64,000 bases of DNA from Thysanoteuthis rhombus (Eukaryota; Mollusca; Cephalopoda; Oegopsida; Thysanoteuthidae): NCBI GenBank assembly GCA_963457665.1, contig OY735225.1:108501-172500 (forward strand), given 5' to 3'. This document shows positions 49,565 to 61,628 of the stretch, in pieces. The stretch's first letter is position 1; every line of letters starts with the position of its first letter. The position numbers were made by a program, and so were the translations under genes. Below the pieces are notes generated by a model, which was not told the origin of the DNA, ran no database searches, and saw nothing but the letters and a program-made list of their open reading frames with translations.

Positions 49565-49570
49565 TTTATT
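49565..49570 (-). terminator. Possible polyadenylation signal of the TRIM-like gene
   Basis: AATAAA on the minus strand about 220 bases after the stop. It is the first canonical hexamer I noticed there. Cleavage site unknown. Confidence 0.35.
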
Positions 49571-49787
49571 CGTTTACTTTGGAAAAATGGAAATCGTTTT
49601 GCAGTATTTTTTTTCTTGATAAATCAAATTTAAAAAATAAAAGTGACAGAGAAAGAAATTTAAAAAGTCCCTTTCTTGTCAGTACAATTGTTTGAAAATT
49701 TTCATTAAATATTTCCCATTAATTTTGAGACAAACAAATATTTCATTTTTTAAAGCAAAAATTTTGGGATGTTTTTCAGGTTTTTCC

Positions 49788-51566
49788 TCAAATTTGTACA
49801 ATATTTTTTTTTTCCGGGAAGAAAGAGAAAAGTCCCTCCAGATTACAAGAATAGCCCCGACCCAATTCATTCACACAAAAATCTGAAATTCTTTCTTCTG
49901 TTTTCACTGATTGGATTTCTTTTCCGTTTGGATTAAAACAAAATAATTCAGAACAATATTCACTTGTCATCCAAAAACCTCCCGTTGAGGGATTGGCACG
50001 AATTATAGGCGAACAAAATTCAAACGATTTTCCAGTTTGAATCGTTTTCATCTTTTTGCCTTCCTTTGTAAACAAATCAACATTCAATGAACGATCACAA
50101 ACGAAAATATATTCGTTTGTTTGACACAAAGAACGGAGTGATCCCTCCATCCCTGTGTTGATGATTTTTTTGATCTGTAAAATCGGAGGAAATTTTTTTC
50201 TCTCCAAAAATATAAGTTTATTATTAACCCCGTGCCTGTCGTGAGCAACAACAACAAAAATGTTTGGGGACACCGAACAGATATCCAAGGGATATAAGCT
50301 CTGCAATTTTTGCTCTAAAAGACACTGACTGATTAATCTTCTATTTTTGTCTAATTCGATAATTGAATTGTTGGGATAATCACAGATTAAGATGTGATTG
50401 TTTTCTCCGTTTACTAGAATCGATGTAATTAACTGGTTCAATCGCAGCAGATTCCATTCTTTTTCCAAGACGAAATTCTTTGCAGAAGATAAGCATTCTG
50501 GGGTCAAATAAACGTAGCCAATCTCTCCCACTTTGATATTGTCTTGGGTTTCTGTCCACCAAGCGGGAAACGTGACATTTAAATGACATTTCTTTACCTG
50601 TTCGACCGGTTTTTGAAGGCAAGATGACAGTTTCGATCCCAACATCTGCAGACCGCAAACAACGTCCGTGTCTTGTTGGGATTCACTCAGCAAATGATTC
50701 AGATGTAACCGCCAGATCTCGATTTCTTTCAATATTTTCTCATTTTCTGCCAATTGGTTTTGCCACTTTTTCACTTGCTCGTCCGTTATTCGCTTCATAT
50801 TTTTGCACAGTTCTTCCGTTCTCTGCTTTGCATTCTGAATCATTTCTTCTAAATTCTCCCATATTTGCCTGCATTTCGATTCATAATCTGCATGCAGTTC
50901 TGTTGTGTAAAGCGTCGTCCTTTCAATCAGCCTTCTTAGACTTATCTCGAAGTCGTCCATTTCTTTTGCCAGGGTGGGGCCTTGCAATTTTTGTTTAGAA
51001 GCCTCTTCCTTTACAGACAATGGCCGAGACGAACAGCCAGGCGACTTTTGAAGATGAGTTCTGTAACATTTGTTACAAAAACACTCATTGCAAATCAAGC
51101 AATAAGAGTCCTTGGGGGTTCTGTGCAAAGGGCACATGTCTGTCGTCATTGCATTTATATATTCCCTCTTCTCATTTTCAGTCAAGACTTTAGGTTTGTG
51201 TGTTGGAAGTAATTTATTGTGGAATCTAGAACAATTATTGCAGAAGAGTTTCTGGCACTCATGACACCAATTTGTGGCTGTTGATTCAACGCCATCTTCC
51301 GAACAGAATGTACACTTCCATTCCTCTGATAGCAGTTGTTGACGTCTCAAAGCCTTGGTCACAACTGGACAGAGGCTCAACAGGTCATGAATAAATGGTT
51401 CGTGGCACTCTGGACACCAACCATTTCCATCCGTCTGTCCCTCAAAATTTCTGTCAAAACAAATGCGACAGTAAGAATGAAGACATGCTAATGTCTTCGA
51501 TTCTAAATTCAACTCTTCATGGCAACTGGTGCATTGAAATATAGTGGGACTTTGCTTTGAAGCCAT
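49788..51566 (-). CDS. TRIM-like RING/B-box E3 ubiquitin ligase with C-terminal propeller-like region
   Basis: Single uninterrupted frame of 592 codons from ATG 51,566 (MASKQSPT). The open frame extends 10 codons further to a TTG, but ATG is the sensible start and lies about 30 bases after a splice-acceptor-like tttatttacag (51,598 onward), so a 5' non-coding exon is likely. Domains: RING-HC about residues 12-54 (C12, C15, C28, H30, C33, C36, C51, C54); B-box type 1 about 84-122; B-box type 2 about 144-170; coiled coil about 190-310; then a C-terminal region with repeated beta-rich runs such as NHILICDYPNNSIIELD, resembling NHL/six-bladed propeller TRIM proteins. Family knowledge predicts E2-dependent ubiquitin transfer, target recognition by the propeller and self-assembly by the coiled coil. 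No frameshift or missing RING ligand is seen. The specific orthologue cannot be named. Confidence 0.85.
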   Translation of the reverse strand: MASKQSPTIFQCTSCHEELNLESKTLACLHSYCRICFDRNFEGQTDGNGWCPECHEPFIHDLLSLCPVVTKALRRQQLLSEEWKCTFCSEDGVESTATNWCHECQKLFCNNCSRFHNKLLPTHKPKVLTENEKREYINAMTTDMCPLHRTPKDSYCLICNECFCNKCYRTHLQKSPGCSSRPLSVKEEASKQKLQGPTLAKEMDDFEISLRRLIERTTLYTTELHADYESKCRQIWENLEEMIQNAKQRTEELCKNMKRITDEQVKKWQNQLAENEKILKEIEIWRLHLNHLLSESQQDTDVVCGLQMLGSKLSSCLQKPVEQVKKCHLNVTFPAWWTETQDNIKVGEIGYVYLTPECLSSAKNFVLEKEWNLLRLNQLITSILVNGENNHILICDYPNNSIIELDKNRRLISQCLLEQKLQSLYPLDICSVSPNIFVVVAHDRHGVNNKLIFLERKKFPPILQIKKIINTGMEGSLRSLCQTNEYIFVCDRSLNVDLFTKEGKKMKTIQTGKSFEFCSPIIRANPSTGGFWMTSEYCSELFCFNPNGKEIQSVKTEERISDFCVNELGRGYSCNLEGLFSFFPEKKNIVQI

Positions 51567-51814
51567 TTCTCTGACTGTGTGATGACCATTAATCAACCTG
51601 TAAATAAAGGGAAATCATTTTGTAAATAAATTACTATCATAAAACAAACAACAAAAAAAAGAGTGAGTCAAAAAGGAACAAAAAAAAAATAAAATCGATG
51701 TTCAAAGCCATAAAATGACTCAGTTGATATAGGAAAATATTCCATTTATTAAACTTTACGTAAAATAACCTGTTGTTTTTTAGGATGTTTCAGATTAAGA
51801 GTGAGAGAAAGTTA

Positions 51815-51990
51815 AGGAATGAGCAAGAGAAGTTAGATTAAGAAATAGAGAAAAGGAGGGAAGAGAGAAGAAGAAAGGGAAGAGAGAGAGAGAGAGTAGG
51901 AGAGAGAGGAAAAAAAGAAAAGAGGGGAAAAAGATCGACGGAGTGGCAAATAGAGAGAGGAGAACGGGGGAGATAAAGAGAGAGGGGAAA
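51815..51990. repeat. GA-rich purine tract
   Basis: Almost continuous A/G with gagagaga runs on the plus strand, just upstream of the TRIM-like gene's first recognised exon. Possibly part of its intron. Confidence 0.7.
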
Positions 51991-52029
51991 CAGGTTGGTC
52001 CTATTCATATTTTATCAGATGTCAATTAG

Positions 52030-52700
52030 AATTTGAAAATATTTAAAAAGAAAAAAAAAACAATATTTAATGAATTGAAAGAAAAATCGCTCTTTGGTAA
52101 AACTGACTCCGATTTTGAAGTTCGATGACGAGTAAAGTAGAAAAAAAAAACTTTCACGATAGATTAAAAAAAATAAATAAAAATGTAAATTTGTAATCTG
52201 GAAAATCCTGTTTTTGTAAATTAGGAAATATTTACACTTATGGTCCTCCATATTCATGACAAAAAAATCGCTAAAAGCTGACCGTTGGAATTGGATAGTT
52301 TAGATGAGTCACTTAACTGCAGTGAAGTGGGCGTAAACATTGACAGAGTTATATTAGGAAAGTAAACATCAAATTGTTTCTTTCACAACCGCTTTCAACT
52401 TTTTCTCTATATAAGATATCAAGTTGTAGTAAAAATTGAAAATTCAGAACAATTGATAATAAAATTTGTTTTTAACTGAAACTAGCACAGATTCTGTCGT
52501 TTGATGATCAGTGTAGTAGAAAGAAAGAAATATTCTATCCGGATGGATTAAAAGAAAAATAAGACCATGAAAATACGTAATCTTGGAAAACCTGATTTCC
52601 AAACTAAAACAAGTTTACGCTTATGGTCCTCCGTACCTATGACGGAGGATGGGCAAAACCCGACTCTTACAAATGCGTAGTTTAGTTTAGACACTTAACA
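52030..52700. repeat. Diverged direct duplication
   Basis: 52,100-52,290 and 52,485-52,680 share, in order, a gattctgtcgttt/gattttgaagttc step, gatgan.agt.aagtagaaa, gattaaaa.aaaataa, gtaatct.ggaaaa.cctg and cttatggtcctcc. Each ends in a tatgac/catgac landmark. An old local duplication with no coding content. Confidence 0.45.
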
Positions 52701-53460
52701 AGAGTAAAAATAGAGAAAAAATTGTATATAGAAGAGTAGGGGTAAGAGATAGAGATACAGACGGATTGGGAAACGATATCTTCATATAGAACGAAGGAAG
52801 ACGGCCTGCGGTAAAAGATCTATGTAGTAGCACAATCCAATGAAGATATAATTAAACTTTTAATTAAGAACAAGACTTTTTAGAGAGTTTAGATGACTAT
52901 TCGAACAACGTCTAAGCAGAGATTTATATTCATCACTTAAACAGTTATAAAGAAATACCCTAAAATAATCTTGTTTCCCGGTAATAGTGGTATTTCTCTA
53001 ATTAATCAAACTTCAATATAATATGTATCATTAATCATTCATTTGATATACACTGAGAAATATAGAATAAATCCTCATAAAATGTTCATTCACTTGAATC
53101 TATAAGAAAAATAATTAATTGACATACTTTATTGGTACGAATTCAGTTGAAATAATTAGAGTTGGTAACAATCAAAGTAAATCACTTGAATAATTGGAAT
53201 ACACTTGAAATATTTGTACCAATTGTGTGTTGTGAACGAACACCTTTTGAATGTTTAAAAAGTTGAATTTGTCTTTATTTAAAATCTTTGGAGAAAACAG
53301 TTTATCTTCCATTACTTTTTTACCCTTTTTTGAATTCACATTCGGAATTCCTTCACATAAGGGACACTTTTACTTATCTATGAAAAGATGCTAAATCTAA
53401 TTTATATAGCATCGTCTGTTACCGAAGAATGAGTCTACAAGAGCGTGTTATAATGGGCTC
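52701..53460. other. Intergenic, no feature recognised
   Basis: AT-rich sequence with stops in all frames. Confidence 0.4.
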
Positions 53461-53810
53461 TGTATGTATGTATGTATGTATGTATGTATGTATGTATGTA
53501 TGTATGCATGTATGTATGTATGTATGTATGTACATTTATATCTATCTCGGTGTACTATCTATATCTATGTCAGTGTGTTGATATCTATGTATCTCAAAAG
53601 ATTGATATTTATGTATAACAGTCTGCTCCTATCTATCTATCTATCTATCTATCTATTGCAATCTACTTCTATCTATCTCTCTATCTATCTATCTATCTAT
53701 CTATCTATCCCTATTGTTATCTATATCGCGGTAGGTTGACATCTATCTATCTTAGTCTGCTTCTATGTATGTATGTATGTATCTATCTATCTATCTATCT
53801 ATCTATTTTT
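53461..53810. repeat. Tetranucleotide microsatellites (TATG)n and (TATC)n
   Basis: (TATG)n at 53,461-53,532, (TATC)n near 53,632-53,658, 53,681-53,709 and 53,764-53,805, separated by degenerate versions. Adjacent open frames are artefacts. Confidence 0.9.
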
Positions 53811-53875
53811 CAAACAAACACAATCATAAGTTACAGTAGTCTGTATTACATTACATTTATTATAATAGATAAGAG

Positions 53876-54985
53876 ACATTGAAAGCGAGTGAGAGAGAAT
53901 ATCATCAGGAAGAGGGAAGAGCGTTCGAGGTAATAGATGAGAGAGAAGGTGGAACCAAAGACGAGAGAAGGAGTAGGCGTTGTAGTTGGAGGGATTTGAG
54001 GAGAGGAAGGAGTAGGCGTGGTGATTAGAGGGAGTTGAGAAGAGTGAACGAGTGGTGGTTTGAGGAAATGGAGGAGAGAGAGGAAGTCTTGGTTTGGGAG
54101 AGTTGGTGAGAGAGAGGGAGTACTTGTTGGAATGACTTGAGAAGAGAGTGGGTGTGGTAGTTGGAGCACTGAGGGAAGGGAAGTTGAAGTGGTTGACGTA
54201 CGTGAATGAAGAGGGAGGACAAGGTAGAGAGAGAGAGAGAGAGAGAGTGGAATAAAAAGAGAAAAATGAAGTAAATAGAAATAAGAAAAAATGGAAACAT
54301 AGGCGGAAAAAAAGGCGAAAAAAATTTTTTTAAAAAGAAGCAAAGAAAAAGAAGGCAAAGGAGACGGAGAAAAAAAATTGAAGCAAGAAAAAAGAAGAGT
54401 GAGACGAAGAAAGAGAGAAAAGGGAAGAAAATGGAAGCAAACGAGAAGTAGTTGAAAAAAAGGAAGATAGAATCAAAGAAGAAAGAGAAAAACAAAAAGA
54501 AATAATAATAGTCATAATGAGAAGAAAAAATTGGAGGAAGAAAAGATGAATAATTAGAAGAAAATGGAAGCAAAGAAGAAAAAGAAAAAATGGAAGTGAA
54601 TTATAATAAAAACATAGATAATATATATAAGGAGAAGAAGAAAAAGAAGAAGGAAAAAGAAGATAGAAGCAAACAAGTGAGAAATGAAAAAGTGGAAGAA
54701 AATAGCAGAGAAGAAATAGAAAATGGAAATTAATAATAATAATAATAATAATAATGAAGATTTTAATAATAATAACAATGATAATAATAGTAATAATGGT
54801 AATAATAATGATAAGATTAATAATCATGATGATAATGATAAGAAGAAGAAAAAGATAGAAGCAAAAATGGAAGAGATGAGAAAGAAGAAGAAAATGGGAG
54901 CAAAGAAGAACAAGAATGAAAAAGTGAAAACAAAGAATAATAAAGGGGAGCGAATAAGAAAAGAAGAAGAAGAAGATAGGTGAAT
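53876..54985. repeat. 1.1-kb polypurine-rich tract
   Basis: Plus strand is overwhelmingly A and G, moving from gagagag/ggagg words through a (GA)n core near 54,222-54,246 to gaagaaaaag words, with an (AAT)n island at 54,729-54,810. All long frames in it are low-complexity artefacts. Confidence 0.85.
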
Positions 54986-56089
54986 ATCAGTAAGAAATTT
55001 GCAAATCAAATGGTCAAATACCTCAGGTGTTTGAAGGAAACTTTTCGGAGCCGTTTGTCGATCGAAGCTTTTCTTCCCAGTCACTTCTCATTAACTGATT
55101 GATGTCAATTGTCACGCCAACGATCTGTGTAAAAATCACAGCTTGTTGTTAGGAAGCCGCCCTTTTAAAGGATTTTTCAACAATCTGAACCAATCAAAAT
55201 CCATCCTGTTGTTACTTTCAATATCAATATTATTACTATTACCACCGTCACAACCAACATCTATGACTTTAAAGCAGAGGAAATGCCTAAGATTAAATCG
55301 AGTGTTACGAAAGCACGCTTTAAATATCAGTGTACAGTTTTATATTTCTCTCAAAATTGAAACGCTTCAAAAAGCACAAATCATAGATATCTAAACCAAT
55401 AAAAGAAAAGTTTCCAAACCAGGTGCTGTAAAAAGGTGAAACTAAGCATTTGGGAGTGGACTAAAGAAACCAATTTTCGGACTTTCAGTTAGTTAAAATA
55501 ACTTGGGTAGATATTCAAAATCAGTTGCAAAAAAGATTTAAGGCTATTTTTAACTGTTGGCAGATTCTGTTTTATCCTTTTTACGAATAAATGTCTGATA
55601 AATTCTCATTTTAAAAAATGAAACGTCCGTGTTAACTAATTGTTAAGGCGAATGAGAGGTTATCAGGAACACATTCACTTGAAAACGTGTTCAAATTTTC
55701 TCAATTGCTTATTGCCCACCGTTACACAAGATTTTATTTTCATTGAAATAAATTTAGGACTATGAGAGATATGACGTTGGAAGAAAGATAAACTTTGAAG
55801 ATATTGTGTGGAGCAGACATTTAACTATGACAAAAGGGGAGGTGACTGTGGATGGATCCACTCGTAAATCCCATCACTTCTTTCAAAACCTATTGTCTAC
55901 TCTTCCACGAAGCTTACCCATGCAAACTTACATTGTTTTAGCTAAATGAGGATTTATGCATCCTTATAACCCCTTAGTCATAGCTATCAGTCAAGACGAC
56001 TGTTTCATTTTAGAAAACAAGGATCTATGTAACTTTTGATTGTAAATAGCAGAGAATGCTCTGAAGTAATCCACAATTACGGGAAACAG

Positions 56090-56090
<1 letters not shown>
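54986..56090. other. Intergenic, no feature recognised
   Basis: No gene or repeat family recognised. Confidence 0.4.

Positions 56091-56167
<77 letters not shown>
56091..56167. repeat. (AT)n microsatellite
   Basis: About 38 uninterrupted AT units. Confidence 0.95.
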
Positions 56168-56173
<6 letters not shown>

Positions 56174-56689
56174 CTGTTTCTATCTCATATCTCTCTATCA
56201 ATATCAGTCAGATGATATATATCACATGGCAAATCATGATAATGATACAAGTGTAAATTTACAGGAGAAAAAAAATCCTTTTTACTCCCTCTGTTGATAT
56301 TATTATCCGTCATGTCTCCATTGTAAACATGCTTTCAGCTCATTGGAGCAGAACGACACAAAGCAGACCTATCCTTTTTTTAGACTTCTTTTTACAACCT
56401 CCGAACAAAGCAAAGAAATTTGAATCAACCTACCTGTTGATTTTCAATTGATACACACGTCATTTTCAAAAAATAATTTACCATTAAAATGTTGTTTTTT
56501 ATCATAAGATTACGCCCCAAACTTGGAAACTGTCAGTCGGTGGGATCTTTCCTGATACTTTCTTTATAATTCTCATTTCTACCATTATTTATAGAGATCA
56601 GACTAAAAGACTATCTAATGAATTTTTACACGTTTTCTTATTGTGAACTATGACAAAATACTGATATAACCATTTCACAAGTATATGTT

Positions 56690-57904
56690 CACAAGTTCAT
56701 TTAACCCTCTTTCAATGAAATGCAGATCCATACACTTCACAAGTAAATGGTTTATCTCCTGTGTTAGCCTGTGTATTTTTGAATTTGATTCCAGTAAAAG
56801 TGCAAAATCTGATTTCTCTCCAGTATGTAATTGCATGTGTAATTTTAATTGAACTGATATACGCATTCAAGTAGAACATGATTTTTCTCCAATGTGTGTT
56901 TGCATGTGTTTTTTCAAATGTGATTTCTGAGAAAATGCAGACTGACACACTTCGCATGTAAATGGTTTCTCTCCACTGTGTGTTTGCATATGAACTTTCA
57001 AATGTGAACTGCGTGAAAATGCTAATGAGCACATTTCACAAGAATATGGTTTCTCTCCAGTATGTGTTCGCATGTGATTTTCTAATGTTGATTTTTGGGA
57101 AAATGCAGATCGACAAACTTCACAAGTAAATGGTTTCTCTCCAGTGTGTGTACGAATGTGATTTTTTAAAGTTGATTCCATTGAAAATGCTGATCCACAC
57201 ACTTGACAAGAATATGGTTTTTCTCCGGTATGTGTCTGCATGTGTCCCTTTAAATGGGATTTTCTTGAAAATGCAGACTCACATACTTCACAAGTATATG
57301 GTTTCTCTCCAGTGTGTGTTCGCATGTGTGATTTTAAATTTCCTTCATGTGAAAATGCAGATCTGCATACTTCACAAAGTTTCCCTCCAGTGTGTGTTCG
57401 CATATGTTTTGTAAATGCAGACCCACATACTTCACACGAGTATTTCTCTCCAGTGTGTGTACGCATGTGGCTTTTTAAACTTGAACTATTTGAAAATGCT
57501 GATGGACATATTTCACAAGAAAAAGGTTTTTCTCCAGTGTGTCTTTGCATGTGGGTTTTTAAATGTCCTTTCTGTGAAAATGCAGATCCACACACTTCAC
57601 AAGTAAATGGTTTCTCTCCAGTGTGTGTTCGCATGTGTATCTTTAAATTTCCTTCATGTGAAAATACAGAACCACATACTTCGCAAAATTTCCCTCCAGT
57701 GTGCATTCGCATATGTCTCCGAAATTCTAATATGCTTGCAAAATGCAGACCCACATACTTCACAAGAGTATGATTTCTCTCCAGTGTGTGTTTGCATGTG
57801 GCTTTTTAAACTTGAAATATTTGAAAATACTGATGGACATACTTTGCAAGCAGAGGGTTTTCCACCAGTATGTCTACGCATGTGGATTTTTAAATTTCCT
57901 TTCA
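56690..57904 (-). pseudogene. C2H2 zinc-finger array, frameshifted and truncated
   Basis: The central frame (about 57,740-56,867) has nine complete C2H2 fingers (CEVCGSAFS...LK.HM.TH type) joined by TGEKP linkers, plus one shortened finger (FTKHMRTH). Upstream, 57,904 to about 57,740 carries one complete finger and parts of others in another frame. The shift is within the finger reading CEVCGSAFCKH. Downstream, after EKSCST-stop, finger pieces continue in two further frames (HMQLHTGEKS, then TGDKPFTCEVYGSAFH) to about 56,690. The N-terminal side is cut at about 57,904 by the composite repeat. In life such proteins bind DNA in the nucleus; this copy looks dead, although the nine-finger exon alone remains open. 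Confidence 0.8.
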
Positions 57905-57999
57905 GTCCCAATCCTATCCATAAACACTAATCTATGACCCTAACCATAAACCCTAACCCTAATGTTATTTGTTTTATATTATGCTATGTTAGAGACATA

Positions 58000-58494
58000 A
58001 CGATAATATTTTACTAACAATAAGATTATCTTCTTAAATCTGGTGAAGTCATCACCAGAAAACTAGCTATTCTATTCAACTTATATCTTGGTCAAAGTGT
58101 AATCCCAGAAGGTTGGAACACAGCAATCGTAATGCTATAACAAGAAAGGGGACGCAGATATCTAAACAGCTACAAGCCAACAAACTTAATCAACTGCATA
58201 TGCAAACGTTTTAGCAAAGTGAAAACCAACCAAATCACCAAAACGATAGATGAAAACCGAGCACAGAAATGGGCTGGAGTCAGAAAAAGTTACACAATCA
58301 TTGACTATCTCCTTTCGGTAAATCAACCAAAAGAAAACGGAACAGAAGATAAAATGCCTCTTGCTGTAACATTTCTTTGTGCTATTATACAACAAGGTGT
58401 AGACGCTGTATATGAGAAAGTCTTGCATTGGCTAAACTCACTAACCTTGAACACTCAGTCGTTGATAAATGTCGAATGCAGTATAGTACAATAG
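58000..58494 (+). pseudogene. RTE-like LINE reverse transcriptase fragment (second copy)
   Basis: Sister of the copy at 45,276-45,789. It keeps NQITKTIDENRAQKWAGVRKS but has a stop in the upstream part (atgctataacaag). Same fused end. Not functional. Confidence 0.7.
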
Positions 58495-58610
58495 AATCAC
58501 TGAAATGGAATTGACAGCTTGCAAGTCGTGGGTTCAAATCCTGCTAGCTAATAGCTGTATCACTTAGATGAAGGTTAAAGTTTCCAGCAGTCATCCCCAT
58601 GTCATATTGA
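58495..58610 (+). repeat. Truncated tRNA-derived SINE piece, second copy
   Basis: B box ggttcaaatcc at 58,531-58,541, as in the first copy. Confidence 0.4.
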
Positions 58611-59288
58611 TCTGAAACTTGATAGAGAAGACGGTCCAGGTAGTGATTCATTCTGTCATTGTGATATAACATGAACTTGAACTACGATAAAAGCAATCTT
58701 TGGGTGATGAAATAAATGAATTGAAATAAGAGCTTCCATCAGTTCGTTTTGATAATTGAAAAGGGCACCAAATATTTTGGCGAATTTCAGACATGTAATT
58801 TTACCAGGATTTATTCCTGTACTTCATATCATGAGCAGGTGTTTTTTTTCTTTCTTTCTTTCCTTCAGTGCAAATATGCAGGTTATGATTTTTTATACGA
58901 GTACAAATTTTCTCATTAAATGGATAAAAAAAACTTTCAAATTTGTTAAAAGAAACTTATGATAGTATTTACATTTGCATTTGTTAATTACTTTTATTTT
59001 TTCTTCGTTTATATTTTCATGTTTGAAAAAAGTCACAAATAGTTATAGTTCAATTAGCTCTCTCTCTCTCTCTCAAATTCATTAACCTTGAATATGATAG
59101 AAATATCATCGGGGAAATACTTAGAAATCTACTACCAGAGGGAATGCGATAGAGTAAAGAGACAAGAGAGAGAGGTAGACATATTCATAAGGACCACGCA
59201 GTGTATATCGTTATGTAGTTCCTAATTTAAGATGTGAAACAAAGACACGAGTTATTTTGGTGAATCAGATACTTATTAACCTACCAAC

Positions 59289-59420
<132 letters not shown>

Positions 59421-59504
59421 ATTATTGTCATCCACAGAGAGCTGTTTCGTTGTATCACAACTCTTCAGCGTGGCTATAGAAAATACATTATCCCATCCGG
59501 TACG

Positions 59505-59580
59505 ACGAGGCAGGATTCAAGCCTTTGCTTCAGACCCGGAGGCCGGTATACTACCGCTCAGGCACGGAACTGGACGGTCA
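59505..59580 (-). repeat. tRNA-derived SINE head, second copy
   Basis: Minus strand: A box TGCCTGAGCGG (59,564-59,554) matches TRGCNNAGYGG with one mismatch, and B box GGCTTGAATCC is at 59,523-59,513. Spacing is as in tRNA genes. No tRNA cloverleaf is claimed; it is the promoter head of a SINE. Confidence 0.55.
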
Positions 59581-60058
59581 GTAAAGCTGAATTTAAGCGA
59601 TATATTTATCTAGCTTCTTGAATTCCCCATCCACTAGGGTGCTCTATTCCTATGGAAGTTCTTTAATCTCATCAACCCTCCATTTACACAATCCCTAACA
59701 TACCCACACAATCTAACACTGCATCACTTCCTTCCTACCCTGACATCTTCTGTCATCTCCCAGGCCCACTGCTAAACCATAGACTTCATCACTGGCTAGC
59801 TTTCTCTCATACAACAGGATGCCCCCAGCAGATGAGGTACCATTTTTTGCTCACAAAGCAAAGCTCCTGGTGGTAGACTCATGTTCTTATACCTCTAAAA
59901 GTACACACACACATACACACACACACTTCTCGCACTACCAAAAATTGGAATACATCCCAAAACATATCCACACCATTGATAGAACCATTTACAGTTGAAT
60001 AAACCTAACTTCCATACACTTTACTCCCGATTATGTCTCACTCTCTACAGTTCATATT

Positions 60059-60060
<2 letters not shown>

Positions 60061-60113
<53 letters not shown>

Positions 60114-60128
60114 GTGTGTGTGTGTGTA
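60061..60128. repeat. (AT)n-(TG)n microsatellite
   Basis: About 50 bp of AT followed by TG repeats. Confidence 0.9.
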
Positions 60129-60652
60129 CATAAATGAAATCCTCAAGAGGGATCGGCTCCAACAGGCTTCATCTACGCTGCATACCACAGAGGAGGTGAG
60201 AAATCAGGAATGAGGTTTAGCAACACCCTTACAGAATCACAGAACAGGAAGGGATGAAAAAAAATGGTTGTCAGGTCAATTGTGGCTTGTCAACAGCCGT
60301 CAACACTAAAAGATCAAATTGAATGAAATGAAAAAATCAATGCCTGCCGTTTTTCTAGTGCACTACTGCGCGCATAATGTCTTTTTTTTTTCCTAATCCG
60401 GTCAACATAAATGCAATTTCTGAAAAATACAATCAAAAGGTATAGAAAATGTCTCACAACCAACGTCTTTTGGCAGCATGTCGTCTGAGGGTGATCAATT
60501 AAAAAACTGGAAAAAGGAGTAAAGGTGGTAAGGTCGATCATGATGCTGTACATAGTCCCCAGCATGTAGAAGGCGTCCAAGCCCGTCAGACCATCCTTCA
60601 CAAGCTGAACTCCGGACCCCTGACAGTAAGCACCACACAACAGTGGCACCAG

Positions 60653-61628
60653 TATTATTGAATATATTGAATATAAGAAAACCAATGATATCATTGGAAT
60701 CAGTGCATCAAACTATATCAGAAACAACCATGATATCAATGTGTAAAAGTGAAATTCAAAAGCACACTTTTGGCATATATAGGGTATCTTGTAGAATGGC
60801 AATTCTTGCAAAAATAGGCTCCCTCGTACAACAATGTTTTTTGCAAAAAATAGGTTATTTCGTAAAATTGACAAATAAAGGCTATTTTGTGAGACTGCAA
60901 TCATGGCATAAAAAGGCTATCTTGAAGAATATATTGAATATAGGAAAACCAATTATATATTGGAATCAGTGCACCAAACTATATCAGAAACGACCAAAAA
61001 ATCGATATATATATAAATGACATTCAAAACCACAATTTTGGCAAATATAGGCTATATCGTAGAACAGCGATTATGGCAAAATAGGTTATCTCGTAGAATT
61101 GCATTTTTTTCGTCAAATATAGGCACGAAAAGTGACATTCAAAACCTATTTTTTGAGAAATATACACTATCCCGTTAACCAGAATATTGGTAAAGATACG
61201 TTATCTGAAAAAGTATATTGAATATAAAAAAAAACAATGATTTCAATGAATTCAGTGTATCAAACTACACCAGAAAAAACTATAAAATCGATAGGTGAAA
61301 ATGACATTCAAAACCTCATTTTTGGCAGATATATCTCGTATCGCCAGAATATTGTTAAATATAGGTTATCCACAAAAGTATTTTCAATATAGGAAAACCA
61401 ATGATTACATTGAATTAGGGACATCAAACAAAATCAGAAAAGATCATAAAATCGAAATGTAAAAATCACTTTCAAAACCCCGTTTTTGACAAATATACAC
61501 TATCTCCTAAAACTGGAATATAGGTAAATATAGGTTTTCAGCAAAAGTATATTGAATATCGGAAAACCAATGATTTCATACAATTCATCACATAAAATTG
61601 CACCAGAAAAGACCCTAAAATCGATGCA
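60653..61628 (+). repeat. Satellite array, forward orientation
   Basis: Diverged monomers with ttgaatataggaaaaccaatgat, cagtgcatcaaacta, tataaaatcgata and tttttggca landmarks, the same family as 9,300-10,590 and 25,735-27,020 in the histone units. It begins inside the distal segment of the composite repeat. Confidence 0.8.

Noticed and set aside
50380-51212. Frames of 76-124 codons on both strands within the TRIM-like gene
   Set aside because: Shadows of the 592-codon gene.
51567-51596. Ten-codon upstream extension of the TRIM-like frame starting at TTG
   Set aside because: Not an ATG; it adjoins a splice-acceptor-like site, so the ATG at 51,566 is preferred.
54025-54827. Frames of 165-182 codons rich in Phe, Ser and Leu
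   Set aside because: Low-complexity translation of the purine tract's complement.
57130-57937. Plus-strand frames rich in Cys and His opposite the zinc-finger array
   Set aside because: Antisense shadows of the C2H2 repeats.
59505-59580. Possible functional tRNA gene
   Set aside because: A and B boxes are present but no acceptor stem pairs; a diverged copy sits at the same place in the duplicated region, so it is a SINE head.
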